Assembly (NCBI RefSeq): GCF_002104995.1
Contig: NW_024468265.1
Location: 212,003 to 276,002 of the forward strand
Source of the DNA: Linderina pennispora
Taxonomy: Eukaryota; Kickxellomycota; Kickxellomycetes; Kickxellales; Kickxellaceae
DNA length: 64,000 nucleotides
Direction: 5' to 3'
Part shown: positions 1-10,855 of the stretch, in pieces
Layout: each line of letters opens with the position of its first letter
Numbering within the stretch: the first letter of the stretch is position 1
Program-made: the position numbers and the translations under genes
Notes under the pieces: generated by a model
Told to the model about the DNA's origin: nothing
The model's database searches: none
The model's input: only the letters and a program-made list of their open reading frames with translations

Positions 1-893
1 GACAGGCGGTTTTCGTTGCGACCCGACACTGAGAAGCTCATAGCGCGGGCGCCGCCGACACCTGCATACTGGAAGCACATGCGGTTGACGCCGAGTTGCA
101 TGGTAGAAGCAACCTCGTCGTTGTAGTGCGGGATGGGGCTCCCCAGGCCAACCCAGTTGCCGCGTGAATCGCGGCCGTCCATTGTCATCTGGTGGCCCCA
201 GTTCTGCCACTGCTGCCACAGACGGTCCAAGTTTGCATGGTGCAGCATGAAGATGAAGTCGTTGGGGCTCCAGTACGTGCTCATGTCGCCGCCAATGCCC
301 AGGTGCACGCTGCCGTGGATGGTGAACTCGATGTGCTGGCGGAAGCTGCTCATCGAGCCGTCGCGCTGCATCACCGAGTAGATGTACTCGGGCGAGTACC
401 AAGGCTGGATGCCGCCGCCGCGGTCAAAAGCGCGCGATAGGCAGTGGTTGTTGGGGAACGATAGCGTCCATCCTTGGTGCACGCCATTAGGCACACACCC
501 GCCGAACCCGTTGCCGCCCATGAGCTGCGGATAGAACACGGGCGATCCGGCGGGGTTGCGGTAGTCTCTAAGGACGTCCCAGTATGGAACAGCAAAACCG
601 CCGTCATAGCGCTGGCCGATCTCTTCAAAGTCGCGAAGGAACCGGCGGTGCCAAGGGAAGAACATGTCGTTGCCGTGAATGTTGCCGAATTCGGCGTTGT
701 GGATGTAGCTGAGGTACTGGAACCAGCCCTCGTTATTCATGCGCCGGAGCACGTTAGCGATGCGGTCCCATTCACCAGGTGACAAACTCAGAATGTCCCG
801 ACGAACGGCGATGCTGGAGCAGCCTTGGGCTGCGCTCAGCGCAATCAGCAGCTGGCTGAGCAAAACGTGGATGAGGAGCGAAAGTATTTGCAT
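1..893 (-). CDS. Tyrosinase 1, secreted (3' part beyond window edge)
   Basis: Type-3 copper phenol oxidase (o-diphenol/monophenol oxidation, melanin-type chemistry). From the ATG at 893 the frame stays open to the window edge, giving about 297 residues. It starts with a hydrophobic signal peptide (MQILSLLIHVLLSQLLIALS). The CuA histidines lie in the stretch ending HGNDMFFPWHRRF and the CuB histidines in IHGSVHLGIGGDM and FMLHHANLDRLW, so both copper sites are complete. No intron is needed in the visible part. It is the first of three tandem minus-strand tyrosinases and is closest in layout to the one at 5222-6709. The C-terminal extension lies outside the window. A TATA box sits about 125 bp upstream. 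Confidence 0.93.
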   Translation of the reverse strand, partial: MQILSLLIHVLLSQLLIALSAAQGCSSIAVRRDILSLSPGEWDRIANVLRRMNNEGWFQYLSYIHNAEFGNIHGNDMFFPWHRRFLRDFEEIGQRYDGGFAVPYWDVLRDYRNPAGSPVFYPQLMGGNGFGGCVPNGVHQGWTLSFPNNHCLSRAFDRGGGIQPWYSPEYIYSVMQRDGSMSSFRQHIEFTIHGSVHLGIGGDMSTYWSPNDFIFMLHHANLDRLWQQWQNWGHQMTMDGRDSRGNWVGLGSPIPHYNDEVASTMQLGVNRMCFQYAGVGGARAMSFSVSGRNENRL

Positions 894-1017
894 TCCTGCC
901 AATATAGATGCACTGTCGACAAAAATGTGGTGATCTTTAAGCGGTGTGGTTCAAGTAGGTGGCGTGAATGCTGATGATGGTGTTTGGTATCAGAACGGCA
1001 GAGGCTAGTGGCAGGCA

Positions 1018-1024
1018 CTTTATA
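1018..1024 (-). promoter_or_regulatory. TATA box of tyrosinase 1
   Basis: TATAAAG on the minus strand, about 125 bp upstream of the ATG at 893. Several other genes in the window have TATAAA-type boxes about 80-130 bp upstream of their ATG. Confidence 0.5.
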
Positions 1025-2049
1025 TGAGCCGTGGTACTCCCGCTGTCACCCTCTGACCTACAGATCCACAGTTTCGACATTCCCCCACACCTCTTCATAT
1101 CACATATATTGCCATATTCACAGTCTGCTTGGTCTAGATCGCGCTGTTAATATCCCGCTCAGGTCTAGCATGACCGTCGGTGAGCGGCCAACACGCTATA
1201 ATATTCAGCCCCTGAATCTAAATTAATGAGCGGCTGTCGAGGACATTGGCGCATCAGCCATCTTCATTGGCCGCACGTGGCGATGGACACGGCCATGTCC
1301 GGTATGTAGATGATAAATACCCTGGATTCTATTGTTCGCCTCCCGTGCACCCCGCAATTCCAGCTTTTCACCGATGCGGAGTTCTGGCCCGATGGATTTG
1401 TACCGGTTCTGGAGGTAAAGGCAAAAACGGACATGGAATGTTGCAGGCAAACTTTCTTTGTAAATCAAAACACTTTCACGGGCGGTTTGCCGATACATGG
1501 CCGTGCATAAAGATCTTCGGCTTTCGCCAAGACCAGGAGCAGCATTGACGTTGTTTACGCAGAGCCTCTCCACAGAAGCGTGGGATCAGCGGGTACCCCA
1601 AGAAGGTTGTTCGCCTACCAACACAGCTCGTTTCCTAGTCGTGCGCTGGCTCGCATTAGCGCCAATTCGTCCGGTGTGTAAGCCCAGGAGAAATATATTG
1701 AGATGTTAAAAATGAAATGATGGTAAACGAGACTTTTGTCAGATGAGAAAACAGAAATTCGAAACTAGTATGACACGTAGGATTCAGGATAGAACGGGGG
1801 AGAGGGGAGGGGTCATTATCTGGCCCACTGCGTACATGCAGGCAGACGGAGCCGTCAAGATGGGCACGGATTACAAAGCGTGCATCTAAATATAGGCCTG
1901 GCAAGCGATGTTTGCGAAGAGGGGGACATCGTAGATCGTTATCTTTCGTCGGCCTGTAGCGGATCTAGGGGGACGTGGGTAGCAGTGGGGCCAAAGCGAG
2001 GCAGCAGAGACAGCAAGCACTGCAGCGTGCAGCCAGCTGGCAGCTATCT
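1025..2049. other. Intergenic, tyrosinase 1 to tyrosinase 2
   Basis: Only short overlapping frames on both strands, without signal peptide, domain or codon bias. Probably the upstream region of tyrosinase 1 and the 3' region of tyrosinase 2. Confidence 0.5.
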
Positions 2050-3662
2050 TTAGACCTTGGCGAAAGGCGACTGGTAGCCAACGTTGTTCATGTCGCGCAC
2101 AAACTCCTTAGCATCAGCGTAGAACTTGTGCACATCCTCAGCAGGGAACTTGTGCATGGCGCACCAGGCAGGGGTCAGGGGGTACGGGTTGGGCATCGGG
2201 TAGGCGGGGCCCTTGCCGTTGTCCAGGCCGTACAGGGCGTTGCCCTCGGTGTCCTCGTAGGCAACATAGTCCTCCGAGTAGAGAGCAGACTCCTCAGCCG
2301 AGTTGTACACATCCGAAGCCTCAGCCGACGGGAGGGCAACATAGGAGCCGGACTCGCTGGCCTCGGCCGACTCAGACCCGGAGGCCTCGGCGCTCGGCAG
2401 GGGAACGGCGCTGTACTCAGGGCCGGTGGTGGTGCCGTTGTTGGACGGGTTGGCAGCGTAGGTCGGGAACCACTTGTTCAGGACAGGGGCAGGCAGCTTC
2501 TGGGCGACGTAGGTCTCAACAAACTTGTCGGCGTTGACAGTCATGTTCTGGAAGTTCTCAAAGACGCCGTTGACCAGAGGAGGAACGTAGGCCTTGACCG
2601 GGGTGGTGACCGGGCGCGGGATGCACTTCTTGGGGGCAGTGGCCGAGTACACGGCGTTGCGCTTGTCGAGCGAACGGCGCCTGTTCGAGACAGAGCCGAC
2701 GTTGTCGTACGAGAAGCACATCTTGTTGTAGCCGAGCTGCATGACGGTCCAGATGGGCTCGTTGTAGGCGATGACGTTGCTCGAGAGGGTGAGCGGCTTG
2801 TTGGCGGTATCGACGCCGTCCATGGTCCAGATGCGGTTGGATCCCTGCCACACGCTCCAGAGGCGGTCAATGTTGGCGTGGTGCAGCCAGAAGATGAAGT
2901 CGTTCGGGCTGTGCATCTGCACCATGTCACCGCCGACAGCCAGATGGATGGCGCCGTGGAGCGAGTACTCGATACCAGCGCGGATCTGAGCCATGGTGCT
3001 GGAGCGCGACAGGACCGACTGGATATACTCGGGCGAGTACCAGGCGTTGATGCGGTTGCCGTTGTTGAACTGGCGCGCGAAGCAGTGGTTGCTCGGGTAG
3101 GACATCTGCCAGTTGGCCTGCATGCCGTTGGTGACACAGTGGTTCGAGCCCTGGCCGTTGCCGCCAAAGTAGTTGCTGGTGAAAATGTCCGACGCCGCCG
3201 GGTTGGCGTAGTCGCGGAGCTCGTCCCAGTAGGGCAGCACAAACGCGGGGTTGATCCGGCGACCAACAGACTCAAAGTCGTGCACGAATCTAGCGAGGCA
3301 GACAAATTGAAATCAAATTAGGTGCGGGGAACGGTTCATACATGCATGTCACATCCTTTTCTGTTTGTGTACATTGTGCCTCGATGCGTGGATGTGCGCA
3401 CAATCACTTACCTGCGGTGGAAGGGGAGGAAGTGCTCGCAGTTGTGGATCGTTCCAAAGTTGTTCGAGTGCAGGTAGGCGAACCAGCCCATCCAGCCCGC
3501 GTTCTGCATGGCAGTGATGGTCGACTTCACAGTGTTGAGCTCTGAGGGAGACAGGTTGCGGACCTCCTTGCGGACCCACTGCGACGAGCAGCGGACGGAC
3601 TGGCCGTCAACAGACAGGCCGACCAGGGCAGCAACAGCAACGAAGGCGGTGGTAATCTTCAT
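2050..3662 (-). CDS. Tyrosinase 2, secreted, one intron
   Basis: Copper phenol oxidase. Two exons: 3662-3412 and 3289-2050, joined across a 122 bp intron (3411-3290, donor GTAAGT, acceptor CTAG). The split Arg codon restores the CuA motif PFHRRFVHDF. The spliced protein is 496 residues. The N-terminus is a signal peptide (MKITTAFVAVAALVGLSVDG). CuA histidines are in YLHSNNFGTIHNCEHF and FHRRF; CuB histidines are in SLHGAIHLAVGG and FWLHHANIDRLW. The C-terminal third holds an acidic Ser/Glu-rich linker with repeated PSAEAS units before a conserved tail (AMHKFPAEDVHKFY) shared with tyrosinase 3. The intron lies in the CuA motif, whereas tyrosinases 1 and 3 have none there. A long open frame on the opposite strand is a shadow of this gene. 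Confidence 0.95.
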
Positions 3663-3943
3663 AATGTAAAGCGCAAGAGTGATATTGGCTAGCAATACCG
3701 GCAAATGAAATGAATGAAAGAGAGGAGCACCAAGCACGGAGGAGGCAGGGAGAGAGGGGTTTAGGAGTCGAGAAAGGGAGAGAGAGGAGCTTTTGGTGCT
3801 GTCGTTAGGGTGGTGTGGTTCTTGTCCTTCTAAAAAGGTAGACTGGACAAAAAGCACAGAGCGAAAGGGGGTTGGAAAGAAAAGAAAAAATAGATTTGTA
3901 GAGACAGGAAAATACGCACCCTCCTGGCTCGCAAAGGGCAGCG

Positions 3944-3950
3944 TTATATA
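3944..3950 (-). promoter_or_regulatory. TATA box of tyrosinase 2
   Basis: TATATAA on the minus strand, 282 bp upstream of the ATG at 3662. The leader between them is rich in pyrimidines on the coding strand. Confidence 0.4.
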
Positions 3951-5221
3951 GCCGCCCCTTCTTTGCCCTGCGAATGCGGGTGCTCCCTTGCTCGCAAATA
4001 AAAACGACGGACGTGCAGCCTGATTTCCTGCTCCAAAAATAAACGTCCTGGGCTGCATACGTCCGGCCTGCAGCCCGTAGCGGTCTGGGGGTCAGGGCTG
4101 TGCAGGCCAGCCAGCGCCGAGGGCACGCCAAATTGCTCAGCATCGATTTTGCATTCCTACACCCATTGTGATGGATATGATGTCCAATCGTCGGCGCGCG
4201 GATTCGGGCGTGTTTGTTTTCGCACATTATATATAGAGCGTGTTGAGTGAGAGGTCGAGATCGACGCCTTGCAATGATTTGCCATAGTTCAAAATGCAGC
4301 TGCCTGTGCTTGCTCGCCGAGCTATCTGGCAGCCAGCATATGCACGAGCAGGCAGTGGGAGAAGGGCGATCGCCGGCACATCCATGGCCCGAAAAAGCTC
4401 TCAAATCCTTCCCCTTTTTTCTGCTCTCAGAGCCACTTGGAGGCTGAGGCATTTTCCAATGGAACGTTGCACGGTGTCTAACTTTGTGCGATGCCGACCA
4501 GATGCTCACAGTCGCCATGACGCCAGTCACCGCTGGCGCGCCCAGGTGGCGATGCAGCGTCTGTGGTTTGCCATGTCGGCCGCAGCTGGCCAGTATCAAG
4601 GCGGGGGTAACTGGCTTCGCAATCGGCCCTTCCATCTTTGGGAGCACGTCGCACACACCTCTCAGAGCGGTGCGATCGTCCTGGGAGGGATCTGTGTCTG
4701 GGGACATTCATGTTCGCCACCAGTTCTCGGCTGCCGCCTGTGCTGCTTTGTGGTGCTGGTGCGCATATCTCCAATTGATGCTAATGGCTGCCACGCAATG
4801 CAAAATGGGTGATAATATACCATTGCAACAATCCGATAATAACAGTGCACTTATTTTTAAATGGAACCACACGCGCACGGTGGCACAACAATCGGCCGCC
4901 GGCCTCACACCTATTTTTGGGCCGGAAACCTTGTGCATATGCAGCGGCATTCATACATGCCCGGGAAAAGACATTCTTTCAATTCCAAATCCACTTCAAC
5001 TCCGAACCAGACAATGCGCTCTGTAAACGCGAGGACTGTCACACGGACCACGCGGTCTGATTATTGCAGGGATGCATGGAACTCAGCAGGAGGATGGAGG
5101 CTCACACTGGCGCCAGCAAAAGGATGCTCATATTCACAGACAATACGGGTTTCTACATCGAAATACAGGCGCCATAGACTATCACAGAAATGTATTGTTT
5201 CATCGGCAAACATGGCACCAT
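3951..5221. other. Intergenic, tyrosinase 2 to tyrosinase 3
   Basis: Several overlapping open frames occur on both strands, but none has a recognisable domain or consistent codon bias. No RNA gene seen. Confidence 0.5.
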
Positions 5222-6709
5222 CTACTTGAGCGGAACGTACTGAGCGTCCTGAAGGTCCTGCACAAACTGGCGGGCCTTCTCATTGTAGCGCCTCACCTCA
5301 GCCGCATCAAACTTGTGCATCTTTGCCCACTTGCTGCCCAGGGTCGGCGGGACAGGAATGGCGGCAACAGCCTTGTTGGCAATGTTGTGGCCTTTCTGGG
5401 GGCGCTTGAGACCTGTAACCTTGTTGTTTGCAATGTCCTTGCCCAGGCCAGCCATCTTTGGGAACCACTTGTCCAACACATTGGGCGGCAAGGTGGTGAC
5501 GACGTTCTGAGCAGACTTGTGGAGGCTCTTGCTGAGACCCTTGGTGATGCCCTTGAAGGCATCCTTGAAGAACTGGTCAACTTCCTCGAGGCTGTCCTTG
5601 ATATCTTCGTTAAGCTGCTGCACGCCCGCTGCGACATCGGATGCGACGCCAAGGAAAAAGTCGTCAATTTCAGGCTTGTTGGTCTTGGCCGGGTGGACAA
5701 TGCGCTTAGTCTTCTTGCTGCCATCACTATCCTCTCCGTTATTCTTCTTGCCGTTGCTGCTGTTGCTCTTGTCCTTGGCCACAGCCGACTGAGCGACAGC
5801 AGAAGCTTGAGACGGCAAGTTACGGTCCCCAGGAAGGTTGGTGTCGTAGTAATAGCAGGCGCTTCCATGACCCAGCTGCATCACCGAGCTGACGGGCTCG
5901 TTGTACGCGAGAATCTGCGAGTCAATAGTCATGTTTGCACCCTTGTTGTCGACACCGTCCATGACCCAGGTGTTGCCGTTGTCCTGCCACTGGTCCCACA
6001 GGCGGTCCATATTGGCATGGTGAACCATGAAGGCAAAGTCGTTCGGGCTCCACTGCTCAATCATGTCGCCACCGAGGCCCAGGTGCACAGCGCCGTGCAG
6101 ACTCATCTCCATGTCAGGGCGGAACTGTGCCATGGTGGTGTCGCGCTGGATGATGGACAGAATGTACTCGGGCGCATACCACGAGTTGATAATGCCATCC
6201 CCCTTGTCGAATTTGCGCACCAGGCAGTGCGTGTTCGGGTAGCCCACATTGATATTGGCCAAGAAGCCATCCGAAACACAGCCGTTGGCGCCCTGGCCAT
6301 TGCCGCCAATGTACTTGTTGGTCAGGACCTCTGAGGTCTGCGGTGCACGGTAGTCGCTGACGGTATCCCAGTACGGCAGATAGAAGCTGGAGCTGTAGCG
6401 CTGGGCAATCTGCTCGTAGTCGATGGTGAAGCGGCGGTGGAACGGGAAGAACTGCGAGTTGCCATGGATGGTGTTGAAGTTCTGGGTGTGCACGTACGCA
6501 AACCACCTGCCCCAGCCGTCGCGGTTCATTGCGAGCACAACGCTCGAGACAACGCTCCACTCGGCGTCAGTGAGGCTACGAATCTCCTTGCGCACGCCAG
6601 CAGTGGTGCAGGCAGCTGGCTTTGGGGAGTTATCTGGCTTTGGTGAGCCCTGTGCAGCGGCCAACAGACTCGAGGCAAGAGCCACCACAGCAAAGAAAGC
6701 GAGCTTCAT
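5222..6709 (-). CDS. Tyrosinase 3, secreted, intronless
   Basis: Copper phenol oxidase of 495 residues from the ATG at 6709. That ATG was chosen because it opens directly into a signal peptide (MKLAFFAVVALASSLLAAAQG); the frame continues upstream but without signal or domain. CuA: YVHTQNFNTIHGNSQF and PFHRRF. CuB: SLHGAVHLGLGGDM and FMVHHANMDRLW. The region after the copper domain contains a Lys/Ser/Asn-rich, predicted disordered segment (KDKSNSSNGKKNNGEDSDGS) and then an amphipathic, possibly coiled-coil stretch absent from tyrosinase 2. The tail AKMHKFDAAEVRRYNEKARQ matches the tail of tyrosinase 2. The array therefore keeps the enzymatic core and the terminal motif but varies the linker. 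Confidence 0.95.
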   Translation of the reverse strand: MKLAFFAVVALASSLLAAAQGSPKPDNSPKPAACTTAGVRKEIRSLTDAEWSVVSSVVLAMNRDGWGRWFAYVHTQNFNTIHGNSQFFPFHRRFTIDYEQIAQRYSSSFYLPYWDTVSDYRAPQTSEVLTNKYIGGNGQGANGCVSDGFLANINVGYPNTHCLVRKFDKGDGIINSWYAPEYILSIIQRDTTMAQFRPDMEMSLHGAVHLGLGGDMIEQWSPNDFAFMVHHANMDRLWDQWQDNGNTWVMDGVDNKGANMTIDSQILAYNEPVSSVMQLGHGSACYYYDTNLPGDRNLPSQASAVAQSAVAKDKSNSSNGKKNNGEDSDGSKKTKRIVHPAKTNKPEIDDFFLGVASDVAAGVQQLNEDIKDSLEEVDQFFKDAFKGITKGLSKSLHKSAQNVVTTLPPNVLDKWFPKMAGLGKDIANNKVTGLKRPQKGHNIANKAVAAIPVPPTLGSKWAKMHKFDAAEVRRYNEKARQFVQDLQDAQYVPLK

Positions 6710-7323
6710 TTTTATGGAATAAAAGATAATAGTCAGAGTCGTAAATGGAATGAAATATTGGAAAGTTTGGCCAAATATCCTGGTATTTAGACAACCGCGA
6801 GGTGGTATCAACTGAATAACAGGGCGGGCAAAGGGAAGGGGAAGGGGAGGGGAGGGAAATGGAAGGGGGTAAAAATAGGAGTCGGAAGAATAGAGACAGG
6901 GATATTCAAGGTTGTTTAAAAAGGACGAAGAGAGCAAAGTCTCGAGGCCCATCACCTCTAGCTTCTCGGTAGGCAGACTGGCACACCTTCCTTTGCCGAA
7001 CGCGAGAGACGTCAACATTGGAAATCGCTACCAATACGTCAATAACGTGAGCAGGGTAGATCGCTTTTGAATTGCAGTGGAGACTTTCTCAACAGCAACA
7101 AACATTAGTAGAGCCGAGGACTAGGAAGCGAAGCAAGCTGCGGGGATTAGCAAGCTGACGGCCCTGCGCAACTGGTGCAGACTGGCTTTTGTTTCGGCAC
7201 TCAGGATGCTGGACTGCCAGAGAAATGCAAAGATGCGGTCAGCGCATGTCAGTGCTGACATGACGTCTTCTTGATGGATGCTTCCATTATTAGGGCGATT
7301 AGCTGTTATTGGTGGGTAAATAC
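6710..7323. other. Intergenic upstream of tyrosinase 3
   Basis: Holds the tyrosinase 3 leader with G/A-rich tracts on the plus strand (about 6820-6890). No clear TATA box and no other gene seen. Confidence 0.4.
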
Positions 7324-8655
7324 TCAGACCAATTTCACATCGATCTTCGAGTTGGATGTCTTGGCAGAGAAGCCATGCGGCCCATTTCCGACCATGACGC
7401 GCTTGTAGCTCTTGTCCGACACAATATGCTGCAGCTCTGGCGGCTGTGCGTATTGGCTGGCCAGCTGCACATTGGCCTTGTCGTTACTTGTCCGGGCATC
7501 GATTATGCCGCGGAAGCTCTCAGCAGGCAAAAATGCCTCAATCTTGCTGTTCGACGTCGAGAAGCGAATCTGGGCCGGCGCCCTCGCATCAGCCAGCTGG
7601 ATAGTGCCGGAGATCCGGCTGTTGGTTGTGTACACATCCAGGGCGCTCTTAACCACCCACATGCCCTCCACCCTGGCATTGGTCGTGCTGATATGAAGTG
7701 AGTCTGCGCGAATTCCGTCCGTGGTGATAGACGAGTTTGTCGTCTTCATGTCGACGCTCCCGGCGCGCACATTGCGGCTCTTTATCGAGCTGTTCTTGGT
7801 CTCTACCTTGAGGCTGTCAGCGGTGACGTCGCTCAGACTGACCCCCTGGTTGGAAGTGGCAACAGTGATTGCAGGCGCAACAGCCTGGTCCAGCTCGATC
7901 TTGGCGTTGGTTGTGCGCAAATTCAGAACCTCGCTCGATTTGACATTGCTAAGCCGGAGGGAGCCGTTGGTAGTGGCGAGCTGGATGTCGCGACCCGATA
8001 TGTTGGTTACTGATGCGCTGCTGTTGGTTGTCTTCAGGTTGAGCCGCGTAAAGCCAATGTTGCTGAGTGCGGCTATATCAAAGCGGCCGTTGGTGATGTC
8101 GGCACGGATACCTGGGTGGGCACGCACAATAGTCGACGGCGCACGCACAAAGATGCGACACATGACCGGGAGCATGTTCCAAAAGGTCCATCCGACGTTG
8201 ACATGGAAGTCGTACTCGTTGTACTCATTGAGATGCACCTGGAACTCTGCTCTCTCCTCTAGCTTTCCCTGCAGCGCACTCACCTCAGCCGACACAAACA
8301 TTGTGCCCTGGTTGTCGGGGTTTGGGTCGGGCTCGATCAAAAGGTCGGTCTTTACCACGCCCGTGGTGTGTATAAACAGTGGGCGCTCAAAATCGAAGCC
8401 CTTGGTTGCAACCATCTCGTATGAGCTCTTTTGGTCCACCTTCAGGTCGGTCTGGCTGCCAGGCACAAATGGCGGCGGCTGCTGTGCGCCAGCAGGTGCA
8501 TTGGGGTCGACTTCTGAGTAGGCTGGCGGCAGTTCACTCGCCTGAGGCATCTGGCTCAGCGGCGGGGCCGATGGACCAGCAGCGGCCACGGCAGAGGTCT
8601 CCATAGGCACCGCGCTCTTGTTGTCGTGTCCGAACGAGGGCTTTTTCTCAAACAT
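7324..8655 (-). CDS. DUF4097-like beta-solenoid protein 1 with PPAY motif
   Basis: 443 residues from the ATG at 8655. The upstream in-frame extension looks non-coding, and the paralogue starts at the equivalent point. The N-terminus is Ala/Pro-rich and disordered, with a PPAY WW-domain ligand at about residues 43-46. The C-terminal half is made of degenerate ~20-residue units built on T-T-N-[SA] cores (LRTTNAKIEL, MKTTNSSITT, ISTTNARVEG). This is typical of the right-handed beta-helix seen in DUF4097/adhesin-like families. There is no signal peptide or membrane segment, so it is probably intracellular. First of three tandem paralogues. Function unknown; the PPxY motif suggests ubiquitin-ligase (Nedd4/Rsp5) binding, which is an inference. 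Confidence 0.85.
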   Translation of the reverse strand: MFEKKPSFGHDNKSAVPMETSAVAAAGPSAPPLSQMPQASELPPAYSEVDPNAPAGAQQPPPFVPGSQTDLKVDQKSSYEMVATKGFDFERPLFIHTTGVVKTDLLIEPDPNPDNQGTMFVSAEVSALQGKLEERAEFQVHLNEYNEYDFHVNVGWTFWNMLPVMCRIFVRAPSTIVRAHPGIRADITNGRFDIAALSNIGFTRLNLKTTNSSASVTNISGRDIQLATTNGSLRLSNVKSSEVLNLRTTNAKIELDQAVAPAITVATSNQGVSLSDVTADSLKVETKNSSIKSRNVRAGSVDMKTTNSSITTDGIRADSLHISTTNARVEGMWVVKSALDVYTTNSRISGTIQLADARAPAQIRFSTSNSKIEAFLPAESFRGIIDARTSNDKANVQLASQYAQPPELQHIVSDKSYKRVMVGNGPHGFSAKTSNSKIDVKLV

Positions 8656-8937
8656 TGCGCAAGTTGAAGAGTTGAAATTCAGAGTATTGGGATAGTAGAC
8701 AGAGCGAGGTGGTAAATTATGCAGTGTGGTGGGGGTCAGTAGAGGAGAGGTGATGTGGGCGGCTGCCCGATTTATTGTCCTGTGGTGGATGCCAAGCATC
8801 CGCCTGTCCATGACACGAGCGGCAGTGGAGGGTTGCTGCACAGAGCGCAGATAAATCAAGCAAATGCCAAGCACGTACATTCTGGGCAGATCCGCCAAGT
8901 GTTCTGGCATATTAGGTGTGTAATGAGGTCAAGGTGC

Positions 8938-10473
8938 TCAAGCAAGCTTTATATCAATCTTGGAGTTTGTGGTGGTTGCGGCAAAGTCGTGCACGCCGCT
9001 GCCAACCATTACCCGCTTGTAGGGCTTGTCGTCGACCAGCTTGTGGAGCTCAGGCACGACCCGGAGCTTCTTCTTCTTCACCTCAACCGACACTGACGAG
9101 TCGACGGTCCGCGCATCGACGATGCCGCGGAAGCTGTTGCCAGGCAGTGTGACGTTGATGCGGGCATCGGTGGTGCTAAATCTCATCTTGACCGGCAGGT
9201 GGGGCTCGGTCAGCTCGACGGATCCCTCGATGCGTCTCTTGGTTGTGCTGATATCGAGCATGTCCCTGACTGTCCACTTGCCCTCAATCCGCGAGTCGCT
9301 GGTGGCGATGCGCAGCGAATTGGCCTTGATACCGTTGACATCAATGGTGGCCCCGTTGGTCTTGAAGAAGGCAGTGCCGGCGTTGACGTTCTGCGTCTTG
9401 ATGTTACTGCTGGATGTCTCGGCGGTGATGCTGCCGGCAGTGATGTTGGTCATCGACACAGCGCCCTTGGTTGTAATGGCAAATATGGTGCCGGCAGCCA
9501 GGTTCTCAAAAGCCAGCGTGTCGGCCACCGTGTGGGCCTTTAGGACATCGGTGATTTTGGAGTTGCTCACATCGATTTTGGCACTGCCTGTAACCAGCAG
9601 CGCCGACCGGCAGGTGATGTTTGACAGGGAGATTTCACAGAGATTCGAGTAGAGCCGAAGGTACTCAAAATCGATATTGCTGACTGCAGTCATCTCAATG
9701 CGTCCGCACGGCGTCTCAGCGCGGATCCCTGGGTGAGGACGCACCACGGTCGGCGGCATGTACACGGTGATCTGGCACTGCGGCGGTTTGCTCCAAAACG
9801 TCCCGCTGGTGCTGACCCAAAAGTCGAACTCGCCGTTCTTATTTACTTGCACAGCAACATTGACTCTGTCCTGGATCCCCGACGACTTTCCTACCAGGTG
9901 GGCAACCACACGGACGCTGTCCTGGTTCGCCAGCTCTGTGTCTGCGATAATGGTCAGGTTGGCTCTCGACTCCAAGGTCGAGTGGATAAAGATGGGCCGC
10001 GAACAGTCAAACACGTGGGTGGCCAGCAGCTCCTTGGGGCTCCTGAGCTCGATTTCAGTACCGTCCAGCACCGTCGACCACGCATCGGTGATGTGAGTTG
10101 AGGATGGTGCCAATGTCGGCCCTGGTGTGTTGCTCGGGGAGATAGACACTGGCATTGAGCGGGTGGATGTGGAGCGTTGCGGCAGAGGCGGCACCAGCGG
10201 GGACATGGTAGCTACACGGTGGGGCGGCGCAGGTGGTGCCATGTAGAACAGGGGGGCTGTGTTGCGCTGAGGAAGCATCGGCGGCCCGGCCGCAGCAGCG
10301 TGGGACTGGGGGTCATGTTCTGTGTACGCTGGCGGGAGCTCTCTGCTTGGTCCCGCCATATCCCTGTAGTCGTGGCCCATCGCTCCGTCTGTGCCTAGTG
10401 TGGGTTCGTCGTAGGGGTGCGCGCTTTGCTTGCTGTCTACGCCGAAAAACGAGTCCTTGGGTGATGGCATCAT
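8938..10473 (-). CDS. DUF4097-like beta-solenoid protein 2 with PPAY motif
   Basis: 511 residues from the first of two adjacent ATGs (10473, 10470); the frame runs upstream without supporting features. The N-terminal ~190 residues are Pro/Ser-rich and disordered, with RELPPAYTEHDP at about residues 44-55, very close to ELPPAYSEVDP in protein 1. The C-terminal solenoid has the same repeat grammar but more Ser/Thr/Ala substitutions. The closing block is almost shared with protein 1: FRGIVDART, KPYKRVMVGSGVHDF and TTNSKIDIKL. No signal peptide or membrane segment. Tandem duplicate of the 7324-8655 gene. Confidence 0.85.
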   Translation of the reverse strand: MMPSPKDSFFGVDSKQSAHPYDEPTLGTDGAMGHDYRDMAGPSRELPPAYTEHDPQSHAAAAGPPMLPQRNTAPLFYMAPPAPPHRVATMSPLVPPLPQRSTSTRSMPVSISPSNTPGPTLAPSSTHITDAWSTVLDGTEIELRSPKELLATHVFDCSRPIFIHSTLESRANLTIIADTELANQDSVRVVAHLVGKSSGIQDRVNVAVQVNKNGEFDFWVSTSGTFWSKPPQCQITVYMPPTVVRPHPGIRAETPCGRIEMTAVSNIDFEYLRLYSNLCEISLSNITCRSALLVTGSAKIDVSNSKITDVLKAHTVADTLAFENLAAGTIFAITTKGAVSMTNITAGSITAETSSSNIKTQNVNAGTAFFKTNGATIDVNGIKANSLRIATSDSRIEGKWTVRDMLDISTTKRRIEGSVELTEPHLPVKMRFSTTDARINVTLPGNSFRGIVDARTVDSSVSVEVKKKKLRVVPELHKLVDDKPYKRVMVGSGVHDFAATTTNSKIDIKLA

Positions 10474-10855
10474 GGCATGCGTATAAATGAAGAAGCAGTG
10501 GAGGTAAGGGGAGGCGGAAGGGATGCTCAAAGCAAGGCGCCTGCTGACAGGCGTCGTGCAGAAACGGAGTGGGGTTAAATATGTTGTGATTCGCATCGAG
10601 TTTGACCGGGCCAAGAGGTGACTTCCACGTCGCCAAGATAAGCGCAAATGTCCGCCCCGCATCAGGCTTATGCGCTGCCAAGGGAAGCAGCATGTCGCTG
10701 GACAAGGGGCCGATTATCGCTGTGGCAAATACAGTCAAGGGACACGCAGGGCTTGGCGAAAATTGGGGAAAGCGATTTATTCAGCAATGGTACAGTCTAA
10801 AAATACATGCAGGATCGGAGGGAGAGCCCAAAGACGCAATGCACCCTTTGGTCAG

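Noticed and set aside
1975-3321. 448-residue open frame on the plus strand
   Set aside because: Exact antisense of the tyrosinase 2 main exon; a by-product of GC-rich codons on the other strand.
3805-4707. 300-residue minus-strand frame upstream of tyrosinase 2
   Set aside because: Covers the promoter and TATA box of tyrosinase 2, lacks any recognisable feature or codon bias.
5072-6334. 420-residue plus-strand frame
   Set aside because: Antisense to tyrosinase 3, no domain or signal.
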